A stretch of 64,000 bases of DNA from Micrococcaceae bacterium Sec5.7. GTDB taxonomy: Bacteria; Actinomycetota; Actinomycetes; Actinomycetales; Micrococcaceae. The stretch spans positions 2,480,001 through 2,544,000 of the forward strand of contig CP144169.1 of assembly GCA_039636785.1 (NCBI GenBank). The letters are read 5' to 3'. A model generated the notes under the pieces. That model had not been told where the DNA came from. It saw only the letters and a program-made list of their open reading frames with translations, and did no database searches. The position numbers and the translations under genes were made by a program. Of this stretch, positions 44,410-53,328 are shown in pieces. Numbering within the stretch: position 1 is the stretch's first letter; the number at the start of each line of letters is the position of its first letter.

Positions 44410-45288
44410 GTGAAAGCGCCGATATACCTTGTCCTGGCCGCACTTTTCTGGTCCGGCAACTTTGTAGTGGGTCAGGCTGCAGTTGCCACCATGACCCCGG
44501 TGGAACTGACGTTCTGGCGCTGGGCGCTCGCCGCGTTACCCCTGCTGGCACTGGCTCACTTTGTGGAGCGTCCGGACTGGCGGGCTGTACTGCGCCGCTG
44601 GCCTGTGCTCCTGCTTCTGAGCGTCCTGGGAATGAGCGGCTACACCCTGCTGCTGTACAGCGCCCTCCAGCACACCTCGGCGCTCAATGCTTCGCTCATC
44701 ACCGCAGCGAATCCGGCGCTGATTGTGGTGATGGCCATTTTCCTTCTGGGTGACAGACTGCGGCCCATCGGCTGGCTGGGCATTGCGCTGGGGCTGCTGG
44801 GGGTGCTGCTCGTGCTGACGAGGGGTGACCTGCTGGGGGTTTTCAGCCTTGGCTTCAACACCGGCGAGATCATGATGGCCGGGGCCATTGGGTTCTGGGG
44901 TTTCTACACCATCATTGCCCGGCAGCTGCGCGTTCCCGCGATAGCTTCAACGGCCGTTCAGGTGCTGATGGCCACGGTTATGCTGGGGCCGCTGGCAATA
45001 CTGACCAACGCGGGGTTTCCGTCCACGCCTGCGGAAGGCTGGTCGCTGGCCTACATCGCCGTTTTCCCGTCCCTGGGTGCCTACCTCTTCTGGAACCTGT
45101 CGTTAAGGACCACCACACCTGCCACTGCGGGAAACTATCTCAATCTCATGGTTGTTTTCACCGCCATGATCACCGTCATGATGGGAACACCCATGACCGC
45201 ACCGCAGATCATAGGTGGGGTACTGGTGATTTCCGGCGTTCTGCTAACCGGCCTGCGGAGGCGGCCGCAAGTGCTCAGCTCGGTCTGA
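44410..45288 (+). CDS. EamA-family drug/metabolite exporter
   Basis: 292 residues with ten predicted membrane helices in two EamA repeats (MAPIYLVLAALFWSGNFVVG-type start and the second repeat beginning near GEIMMAGAIGFWGFYTII). GTG start. Export substrate is not predictable. It overlaps the convergent HTH gene by 14 bp. Confidence 0.92.
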   Translation: MKAPIYLVLAALFWSGNFVVGQAAVATMTPVELTFWRWALAALPLLALAHFVERPDWRAVLRRWPVLLLLSVLGMSGYTLLLYSALQHTSALNASLITAANPALIVVMAIFLLGDRLRPIGWLGIALGLLGVLLVLTRGDLLGVFSLGFNTGEIMMAGAIGFWGFYTIIARQLRVPAIASTAVQVLMATVMLGPLAILTNAGFPSTPAEGWSLAYIAVFPSLGAYLFWNLSLRTTTPATAGNYLNLMVVFTAMITVMMGTPMTAPQIIGGVLVISGVLLTGLRRRPQVLSSV

Positions 45289-45952
45289 TCCTGGCGCAGC
45301 ACTGGCCGGCAGGCCTGTCTTCCTCTACACCGACCTCTTCAACGCGGTCTTCCGGTACTCCACAACCGGAGGCAACACCGCTCAGGAATGCCCCGTTCAT
45401 GGCACAGACCACATCGGCATGCCCGTCCGCCAGGCGGTGGAAGGGGCAGTTGCGCAACACCAGGCCGCCGTCACCATCGGATTCGGGGCGGTAGCCGTTG
45501 CCGCTCAGGACTTCCTGGAACGGCACACCCGCTGCCCCCATGGCCTTTCCCTTGGAATACGCCGTTCTGATCAGCGCGTCGCGGACGGAGCCCCCACCGC
45601 TCATCGACTCCTCGATGGCTGACACCATCAGCTCGCCGGCCAGATCGTAGTTGCGGTCCGGAATGGTTGCGCCGACTTCCTCCAGGACGGGCCGATACAA
45701 CTTGGCCGGCCGCCCGGAACCCGGGCCGGCCTTGGCCTGAAGCTTCCTGAATTCCACCGCCAGCAAGCCGTCTTGCACCAGCCTGTCCAATTGGAAAGAC
45801 GCTGTGCTTCTGGGAAGACCGACGGCTGCAGCAGCCTCATCCCGGCCCACGGCGTCCTGTGCTGATGCGACGAAACCGAAGAGGCGCCGCCGGTTGCTGT
45901 CATCGAGTGATGCCACCGCCGCAATGCGCCGGGGCCAGGGAATCCGGGTCAT
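45275..45952 (-). CDS. winged-helix regulator with Cys cluster (SufR-like)
   Basis: 225 residues. N-terminal ArsR/DeoR-type winged helix (about 12-75; AAVGLPRSTASFQLDRLVQDGLL). The C-terminal part has Cys169, Cys183, Cys197 and Cys218/219, with C-X13-C-X13-C spacing and CPFHRLADGH. This resembles Fe-S-binding SufR-like repressors. Divergent from a DoxX-like gene with repeated TCTAAAA heptamers between, so that gene is a likely target. Confidence 0.88.
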   Translation of the reverse strand: MTRIPWPRRIAAVASLDDSNRRRLFGFVASAQDAVGRDEAAAAVGLPRSTASFQLDRLVQDGLLAVEFRKLQAKAGPGSGRPAKLYRPVLEEVGATIPDRNYDLAGELMVSAIEESMSGGGSVRDALIRTAYSKGKAMGAAGVPFQEVLSGNGYRPESDGDGGLVLRNCPFHRLADGHADVVCAMNGAFLSGVASGCGVPEDRVEEVGVEEDRPAGQCCARIRPS

Positions 45953-45966
45953 GAAATCAGTTTAAC

Positions 45967-46031
45967 TCTAAAAACAAGATTCATTGCTTAATACTGCTTG
46001 GCAGTCTAAAATCAATGTATCCACTTTTAGA
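45967..46031. promoter_or_regulatory. heptamer repeats TCTAAAA between divergent genes
   Basis: TCTAAAA at 45967-45973 and 46005-46011, and the reverse complement TTTTAGA at 46025-46031, just before the AAGGAG of the DoxX-like gene. The AT-rich region probably holds both promoters, and the heptamers are candidate half-sites for the Cys-cluster regulator. Confidence 0.4.
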
Positions 46032-46042
46032 AGGAGCCTGTC

Positions 46043-46462
46043 ATGAACGATCCAACAGTCCTGAAGGAACCAACACAGCTGCGGGGGCCGAATGCAGATG
46101 GTGGCCGGCAGGCTTTCATGCTGCTTCGCACGGTTTTCACGGTGGCGCCCATCATTTTCGGACTGGATAAATTCACGAATCTGCTGACCGACTGGACCAT
46201 GTACCTCGCCCCCGTAGCCACGTCGATGGTGCCGCTGCCCGCACAGACCATCATGTACGGCGTCGGAGCCATCGAAATCATCGCCGGCGTACTGGTGGCC
46301 TTTCGTCCCCGCATCGGATCCCTCGTTGTTGCTCTCTGGCTGCTGGGGATCATAGTCAATCTGATCATTGTGGGCAGTTTCTTTGACGTCGCGCTGCGGG
46401 ACTTTGGCCTGCTGGTCGGTGCACTGGCCCTCAACAGACTGTCAACCCCATCCAGCAAATGA
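46043..46462 (+). CDS. DoxX-like membrane protein
   Basis: 139 residues, ATG with AAGGAG upstream. Four membrane helices (about 25-45, 60-85, 90-115 and 117-133) with FGLDKFTNLLTDW after the first, resembling the DoxX/MauE group. The regulator next door is Fe-S-like, so a redox or thiol-stress role is possible (inference). Confidence 0.85.
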   Translation: MNDPTVLKEPTQLRGPNADGGRQAFMLLRTVFTVAPIIFGLDKFTNLLTDWTMYLAPVATSMVPLPAQTIMYGVGAIEIIAGVLVAFRPRIGSLVVALWLLGIIVNLIIVGSFFDVALRDFGLLVGALALNRLSTPSSK

Positions 46463-46480
46463 CTGGCCGGCCGTGACAAG

Positions 46481-47197
46481 TCAGTTCGAAGGCGGCACAA
46501 CCAGCAAGCGCTTGGCAACGTCTGCCCGTGCGGCAGCCAGGGATGCGGCGCCAGTGCATGAGATGGAAACGAGGGCAGACGAACCAGCCTTTCCGAAGAG
46601 CCGCGCCATAACAGCTGTGGCTCTTGCTCCCGGCTTGGCAGGGGCCTCAAGCACCAGCACGTCAACTTTGGGGCCGGGCTTGTCCAGATCCCCGCCCCAA
46701 CGGAGGGAAGCCGCCTTCAGGTACTCAGGCAGGATGCTCGCATCCAGGTATTTGAAAAGCTCCACGGTGGATGCCCGGTCATCACCTGCCACCAGCGGCC
46801 ACTGACTGACCCGGACCTTCGCCGAGACCAGACAGCCGTCAGCCTTGAGATACTGGCTCTCGCCAGCCACACTCTCCTTGACCGGCTTCCACCCCGGGGC
46901 TTCCCGGAGCCCGTCCGAGATTCCCACCGGAACCCCTTGCGCAAGCGTGCCGCCGGCGGCAAAGGTCATGTCCGCGGCCGCGACCGCCGCTGGGTCGTGG
47001 CCGGGGATGATGGTGGGCCTGGCGAGTGAGGGTGTGGCCTGGACGGTCTTGGGCGCGGAGGGATCCGGCACATCCACACTGCAGCCGGCCAGCAGCGCAA
47101 CAACTGCCGTCGCAGTTCCCACCGCAGCTGTTCCCCGGCGCGCCAGTTGCCGTGCCCCGGATCGGCTGCATACCGCGAATCCACCTATGGCTTCCAT
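46481..47197 (-). CDS. lipoprotein, unknown function
   Basis: 238 residues from ATG 47197 (MEAIGGFAV); the ORF extends to 47239. Signal peptide with lipobox LLAGC, so it is probably membrane-anchored outside. The mature part is mixed alpha/beta with no family I recognise; FKYLDASILPEYLKAASLRWGGDLDKPG may mark a conserved core. Convergent with the DoxX-like gene. Confidence 0.75.
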   Translation of the reverse strand: MEAIGGFAVCSRSGARQLARRGTAAVGTATAVVALLAGCSVDVPDPSAPKTVQATPSLARPTIIPGHDPAAVAAADMTFAAGGTLAQGVPVGISDGLREAPGWKPVKESVAGESQYLKADGCLVSAKVRVSQWPLVAGDDRASTVELFKYLDASILPEYLKAASLRWGGDLDKPGPKVDVLVLEAPAKPGARATAVMARLFGKAGSSALVSISCTGAASLAAARADVAKRLLVVPPSN

Positions 47198-47321
47198 CTC
47201 CACCCCGTGTACTGTCCCGCCGGGCAACCTGACCGGCACGGCTTCCTGAAAAGTCTAGACTCTCTCAATGCCTTAGCCAGGACAGCAGGGACCCCCTGGA
47301 ACGGCCAGTGCCTCCATGAGG

Positions 47322-48224
47322 CTATGCGAGCAATCTGACAGCGCCCGGCACCACATCAACGGTGAGGGGCAGCGGCCCGATCCTCTCGCCGTCGGCATAA
47401 GCAACAACGTTGGCTGCCGCCAGTTCCACGTGCCGTACCCTCCGGATGTCCACGGAAGCGTGGCCCACGTGCCGGCCGGAAAAAACCCTGGGGAAGACAG
47501 CCAGAAACCGCACCCTGGACAGCGGACGGACTATGAAAAGATCAAGAAGGCCGTCATCCAGCCGGGCGTCCGGGGTCACCTTCATGCCGCCCCCGATCGA
47601 CTGGCCGTTCGCCACGGAAATCAGCATGGCTCGCTGCTGCCACGTTTCGCCGTCGGCGGTCACCGTGTAGTTGATGGCCCGGAACGTCACCAGCTCGCGG
47701 AGCATCGCAAGGTTGTATCGGCTCTTTCCCCGGGGCCAGCGCCAGCAGTTGGCCCGTTCGTTGACAGAGGCATCAAACCCCGCCGACACCACGCCGGCGA
47801 ACCAGCGGGACCCGGCAGCACCGGTGATCCGGCCCACGTCGATCAGTCTGCCACCGGACGCCAGCCCGGCCATCACCCTCTTGCAGGCCGAAGGAATGTC
47901 GTTGAGCGGAAGCCCGAGCGCCCTGGCCATGTCGTTTCCTGTTCCGCTGGGAACAATTCCCAGCGGAACAGTCCCGAAGGGGGAAGCCGATCCCGCGAGC
48001 GCGTTGACGGCAAGGTGCACCATTCCGTCCCCGCCAACCACCACCAGCGCGCCTATCCCGGATACGAGTGCTTCATCAACAGCTGCGGCCAGCTGCGCAT
48101 AACTGCCCTTCCGCAGCACCAGCACGTCCTCCCCGGCGGACCGAAGGTGCTCTACCACCTGCTCACCTGCATGTTGCCGGGCGCCGAACGATGCCCGGGG
48201 ATTGATGGCGACGGCGATAATCAT
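47322..48224 (-). CDS. diacylglycerol kinase-family lipid kinase
   Basis: 300 residues from ATG 48224 (MIIAVAINPRASFG); a TTG at 48245 is possible. Kinase motifs VVVGGDGMVHLAVNAL and GTGNDMARALGLPL are present. The C-terminal half carries the second-domain pattern with DGLLDLFIVRPLSR. It phosphorylates diacylglycerol or related lipids, feeding phospholipid turnover. Confidence 0.9.
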   Translation of the reverse strand: MIIAVAINPRASFGARQHAGEQVVEHLRSAGEDVLVLRKGSYAQLAAAVDEALVSGIGALVVVGGDGMVHLAVNALAGSASPFGTVPLGIVPSGTGNDMARALGLPLNDIPSACKRVMAGLASGGRLIDVGRITGAAGSRWFAGVVSAGFDASVNERANCWRWPRGKSRYNLAMLRELVTFRAINYTVTADGETWQQRAMLISVANGQSIGGGMKVTPDARLDDGLLDLFIVRPLSRVRFLAVFPRVFSGRHVGHASVDIRRVRHVELAAANVVAYADGERIGPLPLTVDVVPGAVRLLA

Positions 48225-48348
48225 GCGGTGAATTATGCCAGCCAACGGGAACTAGCCACGCGGGCGCGGTCGTTATGTCCGTGGGCCGTTAAACTGGGCT
48301 GACCGGGCTGCCTGAGCGGACTGGCAACATCAAAAGAAGGGACAATGC

Positions 48349-49314
48349 TTGACCGAGAGCAGCAGCTCCCATTACCAGGTACTCCGCATTGCCGTGACCG
48401 CGAGCGACAAGGAGATCAAGGTGGCGTACCGCAGGGCCGCCCGCACAGTCCACCCCGACCACGGTGGTGATGCCGCGGCGTTCCGCGAGGTCACTTTGGC
48501 CTACGAAACCCTGATCGATCCCAGGCGCCGGAAAGCCTACGACCGCTCCTATGCGGGCGGGGCCTCACGCACGGATTCAGACAATCCCGAATCAGAAGCG
48601 CATTTCGACGCGCCGGCAGCCGGCAGCCATGCTTCTGCCACCGTCCACCGCCCCAACACCCCACGCAATACGTCAGGGGACGCCCCGGTCTATGTGCCGC
48701 CTTACGATCAGGATGGTTCCGAGGCCGTTGGTGCGGTGCCCCTTATCCCCCTGGGCCAGGCCGGCCAGCAGGTCCACGGAATGCCCAGGAAGCGCGGGAT
48801 CTTCGGGGCCGAAGCCCGGATCCAGCGCGAGATGCGGACCGTGCAGCTCATAAGCCGCCAGATCCTCCCGGCTATTCCGGCTGCCCGGCTGATCAACGGG
48901 CTGCAGTCACCGGCAGACAACAGCCACATCGACCACGCGCTGCTGTCCGGCTACCGTCTGGCTCTCATCGGCTCCATGCTTTTGCCCAAGGGCGCGTATG
49001 CCTGGGACGGAAGCACGCTGAACCATGGCGGACGGTCCATTGCCCCGCCGCAGCTGGCGCACGTGGTGCGGCGCATGCAGGACATCTTCCCCGAACTCAA
49101 TGTGACCGGCTGGACTGTCATCCACAGCCCCGGCGGCAACCTCCACGAACCGGTCATCGACCATCACCGACACGCGCCGAGCCCCATGGACGCCATCCAG
49201 GTGGTCAATGCAGCCGGACTGACGCGCGGCCTGAAGCAGTTTCTGAGTTCCGGGCCTGCCCCGAACACCGTCAATGTATCCGTCCTCGCCCGGCTCCTGC
49301 GGGGGATGCACTAA
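48349..49314 (+). CDS. J-domain protein with C-terminal NERD-like domain
   Basis: 321 residues, TTG start with AAGGGA upstream; an ATG at 48345 is out of frame. Residues 8-65 form a J-domain with HPD at 35-37. A disordered middle (70-135) follows, then a domain around 175-300: DHALLSGYRLALIGSMLLPKG aligns by eye with NERD-type nuclease cores (IDH...IDxK), but the second acid and lysine read G and M, suggesting loss of catalysis. This assignment is tentative. Confidence 0.82.
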   Translation: MTESSSSHYQVLRIAVTASDKEIKVAYRRAARTVHPDHGGDAAAFREVTLAYETLIDPRRRKAYDRSYAGGASRTDSDNPESEAHFDAPAAGSHASATVHRPNTPRNTSGDAPVYVPPYDQDGSEAVGAVPLIPLGQAGQQVHGMPRKRGIFGAEARIQREMRTVQLISRQILPAIPAARLINGLQSPADNSHIDHALLSGYRLALIGSMLLPKGAYAWDGSTLNHGGRSIAPPQLAHVVRRMQDIFPELNVTGWTVIHSPGGNLHEPVIDHHRHAPSPMDAIQVVNAAGLTRGLKQFLSSGPAPNTVNVSVLARLLRGMH

Positions 49315-49335
49315 CGCCCTCGCTAGAATAGGACA

Positions 49336-49803
49336 GTGTTCCGTATCCTCTTCCACACTCCCGAAATCCCCGGCAATACCGGCAACGCCATCCGGCTGGC
49401 TGCCATCACCGGCGCCGAGCTGCACTTGGTTGAGCCCCTGGGATTCGATTTTTCCGACGCAAAGCTCCGCCGCGCCGGTCTGGACTACCACGATCTGGCA
49501 GTGGTGACCATCCACTCGAGCATCGAAGCCGCCTGGGAAGCCCTTCAGCCGCAGCGCGTGTTCGCCTTCACCTCCGATGGCGAGGTCTCCTATGCGGATA
49601 TTGCTTATGTGCCCGGAGACGTCCTGCTGTTCGGGCCGGAGTCCGTAGGGCTGCCCGAACACCTCAAGCACGATCCACACGTGACAACCAGGGTGCGGTT
49701 GCCCATGATGCCGTCCCTGCGTTCCCTGAACCTTGCAAACGCCGCATCAATTGCCGTCTATGAGGCATGGCGGCAACAAGGATTTGCCGGCGCACAGTTG
49801 TAG
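49336..49803 (+). CDS. trmL: tRNA (cytidine/uridine-34-2'-O)-methyltransferase TrmL
   Basis: 155 residues, GTG start, SPOUT fold. Motifs NTGNAIRLA, LLFGPESVGLP and VRLPMMPSLRSLNLANAASIAVYEA form the knotted SAM site. It methylates the wobble ribose of Leu tRNAs. No separate RNA-binding domain, as usual for TrmL. Confidence 0.94.
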   Translation: MFRILFHTPEIPGNTGNAIRLAAITGAELHLVEPLGFDFSDAKLRRAGLDYHDLAVVTIHSSIEAAWEALQPQRVFAFTSDGEVSYADIAYVPGDVLLFGPESVGLPEHLKHDPHVTTRVRLPMMPSLRSLNLANAASIAVYEAWRQQGFAGAQL

Positions 49804-50036
49804 AGGGACGGCAGGACCCACGTTTCAACCTTGCCAAACCATGGACGTGGTCCTCCCATCCACCGGCTGCTCGGCACCGAATTATTTGTGAGGACAAATC
49901 CACGGATCCCAAGGAGCGGCAGGTGAGTACATTGCAGGCGGGCAGGGGCCCGGGCCGGTTCGCCGCCGGTAGGCGGGTTGCCCCTCATGGTCACACTGCT
50001 GATGATTCACCGCCCAGACACTTATGCTTATCAGTG

Positions 50037-50642
50037 ATGGAAACTCCCAACGCGCCAAACTTTGAGGCAGCTGAAGTCCCTGCCCCTGCCTCCGATCTGA
50101 ACCAACGCCTGGCCGGGCTGCTGGATCGGATCGCCGCCGGCGACCGGAGTGCGTTTGCCGAGTTCTACCAATTGACGTCACACCGGGTTTTCGGTATGGC
50201 CAGGAGGGTCCTGATCGATCCGGAACTCAGTGAGGACGCCACTCAGGAAGTGTTTCTCCAGGTCTGGAAAAACGCTGCCAAGTTCGATCGTCAGGCAGGC
50301 AGCCCGCTGGCGTGGCTGATGACAATATCCCACCGCCGCGCAGTGGACAAGGTGAGATCGTCCCAGTCTTCCACTGACCGCGAAGCCAGGTACGGGGCCA
50401 GCAGCCAGGACATCGACCATGATTCGGTATCCGATGAAGTGGGTAGCCGGCTTGAGGCCGAGGCCGTGGTCCGTTGCTTGGAAACTCTGACCGAAACGCA
50501 ACAGGAATCCGTGCGGCTCGCATACTACGGCGGCCTCACTTACAGGGAAGTCGCAGAAAAGGTGGATGCGGCATTGCCCACCGTCAAGTCCCGCATCCGC
50601 GACGGACTGATCCGTTTGAAGACCTGTCTGGGGGTGAGTTGA
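50037..50642 (+). CDS. ECF-type sigma factor, SigK-like
   Basis: 201 residues from ATG 50037. Region 2: FAEFYQLTSHRVFGMARRV and EDATQEVFLQVWKNAAKFD. Region 4: LTETQQESVRLAYYGGLTYREVAEKVDAALPTVKSRIRDGLIRL. GTG 49923 in the same frame has a perfect AAGGAG and would add 38 residues, but that stretch has rare TTA codons and no sigma similarity. A TATGCT 9 bp before the ATG suggests a leaderless message instead. Followed two bases later by its anti-sigma factor gene. Confidence 0.9.
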   Translation: METPNAPNFEAAEVPAPASDLNQRLAGLLDRIAAGDRSAFAEFYQLTSHRVFGMARRVLIDPELSEDATQEVFLQVWKNAAKFDRQAGSPLAWLMTISHRRAVDKVRSSQSSTDREARYGASSQDIDHDSVSDEVGSRLEAEAVVRCLETLTETQQESVRLAYYGGLTYREVAEKVDAALPTVKSRIRDGLIRLKTCLGVS

Positions 50643-50643
50643 G

Positions 50644-51504
50644 ATGACCGAGATGAACAGTCAGAACAGCGGTCGCCTGCCTGGGGGATTTGAAGAAGAT
50701 ATCCCGGCCGATCTGGCCTCTGGCCGTGCCGTGGAGCTGGCAGAAGTGTATGCCCTGGATGCCGTGAGCGACGCTGAACGCGCCGCCATAGAGCGGCACG
50801 TCTCCGCTGCGCCCCAGGCCGAGCGCGAGTCGTTCAACGAACGCGTCCGCCAGGCCCGGGAAACGCTGGCGGCAAGCTATGTGGCTGAGGAGGAACCTCC
50901 CGCCGGGCTGTTTGACCGGATTGTTTTGCAGCTGCCGCCGCAGTTGTCCTCCGAGAGCGAGGCCCCTGACGCTGTGCCGGAATCTGTGGCCGAAATCCGT
51001 GCCGCGCCGGTAACAGATGACCTCTCCGCCGCGCGTCGGCGCCGTGAAGTACGACGCCGGCCGGCCGGCGTCCGCAACTGGCTGGCAGGGGTTGCGGCGG
51101 CCGCCGTTATTGCACTTGGCGGAGTGGGAATCGGTGCCTATGTGGCCGACCAGAATGATCCTGTGAACCAGATAGTGAGGGCAGAGGATGTCCGTGAGGC
51201 CACGGTGGACGTCACCGGCGGCGGTACAGCCACCGTCCTGATTTCGGCGTCGAAGGACGCCGTAGTGCTCAAAATGAGCGGTGTCCCTGCCCCTGCAGCA
51301 GGCAAGGTCTATCAGATGTGGCTGATCCCCAGGGACGGCTCCGCCCCTGTTTCCCAGGGACTGATGGACGCCGCGGCCCTGTCCAAGCCGGCTCTGGTCC
51401 ATGGAATTGCCTCAGCGGCGGCCCTGGGCATCACGGTGGAACCCGCTGGCGGTTCTGCCACTCCCACGCTGCCGACAGTCGCTGCGGCACCCTTGGGGGC
51501 CTGA
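50644..51504 (+). CDS. anti-sigma factor, RskA-like
   Basis: 286 residues. Cytosolic anti-sigma domain (about 25-95; ELAEVYALDAVSDAERAAIERHV) without the HxxxCxxC zinc motif, one membrane helix (about 140-160, WLAGVAAAAVIALGGVGIGAYV), and an extracytoplasmic RskA domain (GVPAPAAGKVYQMWLIPRDGSAPVSQG). Regulated proteolysis would release the sigma factor. Starts two bases after the sigma gene. Confidence 0.92.
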   Translation: MTEMNSQNSGRLPGGFEEDIPADLASGRAVELAEVYALDAVSDAERAAIERHVSAAPQAERESFNERVRQARETLAASYVAEEEPPAGLFDRIVLQLPPQLSSESEAPDAVPESVAEIRAAPVTDDLSAARRRREVRRRPAGVRNWLAGVAAAAVIALGGVGIGAYVADQNDPVNQIVRAEDVREATVDVTGGGTATVLISASKDAVVLKMSGVPAPAAGKVYQMWLIPRDGSAPVSQGLMDAAALSKPALVHGIASAAALGITVEPAGGSATPTLPTVAAAPLGA

Positions 51505-51575
51505 GCCGCGGTCCGGTCTTCTGGATGATAAACAGATCTATCGACAAGAAGCCGGGTGGCGCTCCGGTCGCGCGG

Positions 51576-52355
51576 TTAGAACCCTGCGATGGTCCCGGAC
51601 CCGTTGACTGGTACGACGTGGAAGGCCTCGGCGCTGCGTCCTTCGCCCATGCCGGCGCGCTCCCCTGTCCGCAGCATCAGGCTGCGGACAGTGCTGTCCA
51701 TGGCCCCAAGGTCAGGATGCTGGCTGGCGTGGACGCGAATGGCAGCCAGCTTGGACTCCACGTGCTCGGTGACGTCCACGAAATGATTCTCACGTTCCTC
51801 AGGACCGGCCAATAGCCACAGCCACGGCAGCTTGTACGCCGCCAGACCCGCTTCGGCGAGCTCCGGATATGCGAAGGGGTTTTCCACGGCGGGATAAACA
51901 GCCCGTGTCACGGCTTCTCCCACAGCGAGGTGGTCCGGATGGCTCTTCTGTATCCGGTTCCAGTTCCGCTCCGGATGCATGGCTAGCACGACGTCGGGGC
52001 GGATTTCGCGGATCAGCTTTACCACTCCCCTGATCACCTCGTGCGACGGTTCCAGGTACCCGTCCCTTTGGTGGAGGTAGTGGATATCAGTGACGCCCAC
52101 CAGTTCAGCAGCGCGGTGCTGCTCGGCTGCCCGCAGTGCGATGATTTCTGCACGGTGCGCGGGATCGAAACCGCCGGCATCGCCGTCGGTCATGATGCAG
52201 TAGCTAACCCGGACGCCGGCGGCAGTCCAGCCCGCGATGGTGCCGGCCGCGCCGAAATCGATGTCGTCCGGATGGGCCGTGAAACAGAGCACCCGCTCAA
52301 CCGGGTGGTGGTCCTGGCTGAACGGGCTCTGTGCTGAAACAGCGTGTGCGGTCAA
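51576..52355 (-). CDS. PIG-L family deacetylase
   Basis: 259 residues from TTG 52355 with AAAGG at the end of etfA; a longer ORF to 52481 overlaps etfA and has no family support. Zinc-site AHPDD (His28, Asp30, Asp31) and the second His in SHPDHLAVG. MshB and Mca, which deacetylate mycothiol intermediates or conjugates, belong to this family; the true substrate here is not determinable. Four bases downstream of etfA, so part of the etf operon. Confidence 0.9.
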   Translation of the reverse strand: MTAHAVSAQSPFSQDHHPVERVLCFTAHPDDIDFGAAGTIAGWTAAGVRVSYCIMTDGDAGGFDPAHRAEIIALRAAEQHRAAELVGVTDIHYLHQRDGYLEPSHEVIRGVVKLIREIRPDVVLAMHPERNWNRIQKSHPDHLAVGEAVTRAVYPAVENPFAYPELAEAGLAAYKLPWLWLLAGPEERENHFVDVTEHVESKLAAIRVHASQHPDLGAMDSTVRSLMLRTGERAGMGEGRSAEAFHVVPVNGSGTIAGF

Positions 52356-52359
52356 GGAA

Positions 52360-53313
52360 TCAGCCTTTGCGTTTCTTGATTTCTTCCGTTGCCTGGGGCA
52401 GCACCTCAAAGAGGTCCCCGATGATGCCGAAGTCGGCGATCTCGAAGATCGGCGAATCCGCATCCTTGTTGATGGCCACAATTACCTTGGCAGTCTGCAT
52501 GCCGGCCTTCTGCTGGATGGCCCCGGAGATTCCGGCAGAAATGTACAGCTGCGGCGAAACGGTCTTGCCGGTCTGGCCCACCTGCGCGTCGTGGCTGATC
52601 CAGCCGGCATCCGTGGCAGCACGGGAAGCCCCAACAGCTGCGCCGAGGGCGTCGGCAAGCTGTTCGACGGGACCGAAGTCACCATCCACACCTCGTCCGC
52701 CTGCCACCACAATCCGGGCTTCGGTCAGATCGGGCCGGCCGCTGGCGCCCTTCTCATTCCGTCCCGTGATACGGGCGGCGGCTGCTGTTGCATCCGCGGG
52801 CACCGCCACCACGATGGCCTCGGGCGCGGCCTCGGCTCCGGAGGGCTCCGGAGTGACACTGTTCGGCTTGATGGTCAGCACAGTTACGGCGGTAGTGGCC
52901 TTGGCCGTGGTGGTGTACGAGCCAGCCAGCACCGACTTATGGGCGGTGCCGTCAGGATCCACGGCCACAACGTCGGTGATCACACCGGCACTCAGCCGGA
53001 TTCCCAGCCGCGCGGCGATCTCCTTGCCGTCTGCCGAGTTCTCCACCAGCACAGCGGTGGCACCGGACGCGGCCACCGCGGCAGCAAGGTATGCAGCCTT
53101 CGGGGCCACAAGGTAGCTGTCCAGATCCTCCGCAGAAGGCCGGTAGATCGCAACGGCGCCGTTAGCGCCCAGGGCCGCGGCGACATCGTCGTTGAGTTCA
53201 CCGTTGAACGCAACAGCGGTCTCGCCCAGGGAGCGCGCAATAGTCAGCAGTTCCAGGCTGCTCTTTTTCAGTGCCTGGCCCGGGTTGTCAATGAATACGA
53301 GTACTTTTGCCAT
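52360..53313 (-). CDS. etfA: electron transfer flavoprotein alpha subunit
   Basis: 317 residues, ATG start. N-terminal domain with ELLTIARSLGETAVAFNG, C-terminal FAD domain with RPDLTEARIVVAGGRGVDGDFG and AGISGAIQQKAGMQTAKVIVAINKD. With EtfB it passes electrons from acyl-CoA and other dehydrogenases to the quinone pool. 15 bp after etfB. Confidence 0.97.
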   Translation of the reverse strand: MAKVLVFIDNPGQALKKSSLELLTIARSLGETAVAFNGELNDDVAAALGANGAVAIYRPSAEDLDSYLVAPKAAYLAAAVAASGATAVLVENSADGKEIAARLGIRLSAGVITDVVAVDPDGTAHKSVLAGSYTTTAKATTAVTVLTIKPNSVTPEPSGAEAAPEAIVVAVPADATAAAARITGRNEKGASGRPDLTEARIVVAGGRGVDGDFGPVEQLADALGAAVGASRAATDAGWISHDAQVGQTGKTVSPQLYISAGISGAIQQKAGMQTAKVIVAINKDADSPIFEIADFGIIGDLFEVLPQATEEIKKRKG

Positions 53314-53328
53314 GTCTGTTGATCCCTC

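Noticed and set aside
49923..50036. GTG start with perfect AAGGAG giving a longer sigma factor
   Set aside because: The added 38 residues use rare TTA codons and lack family similarity; the ATG at 50037 is preferred, though the alternative cannot be excluded.
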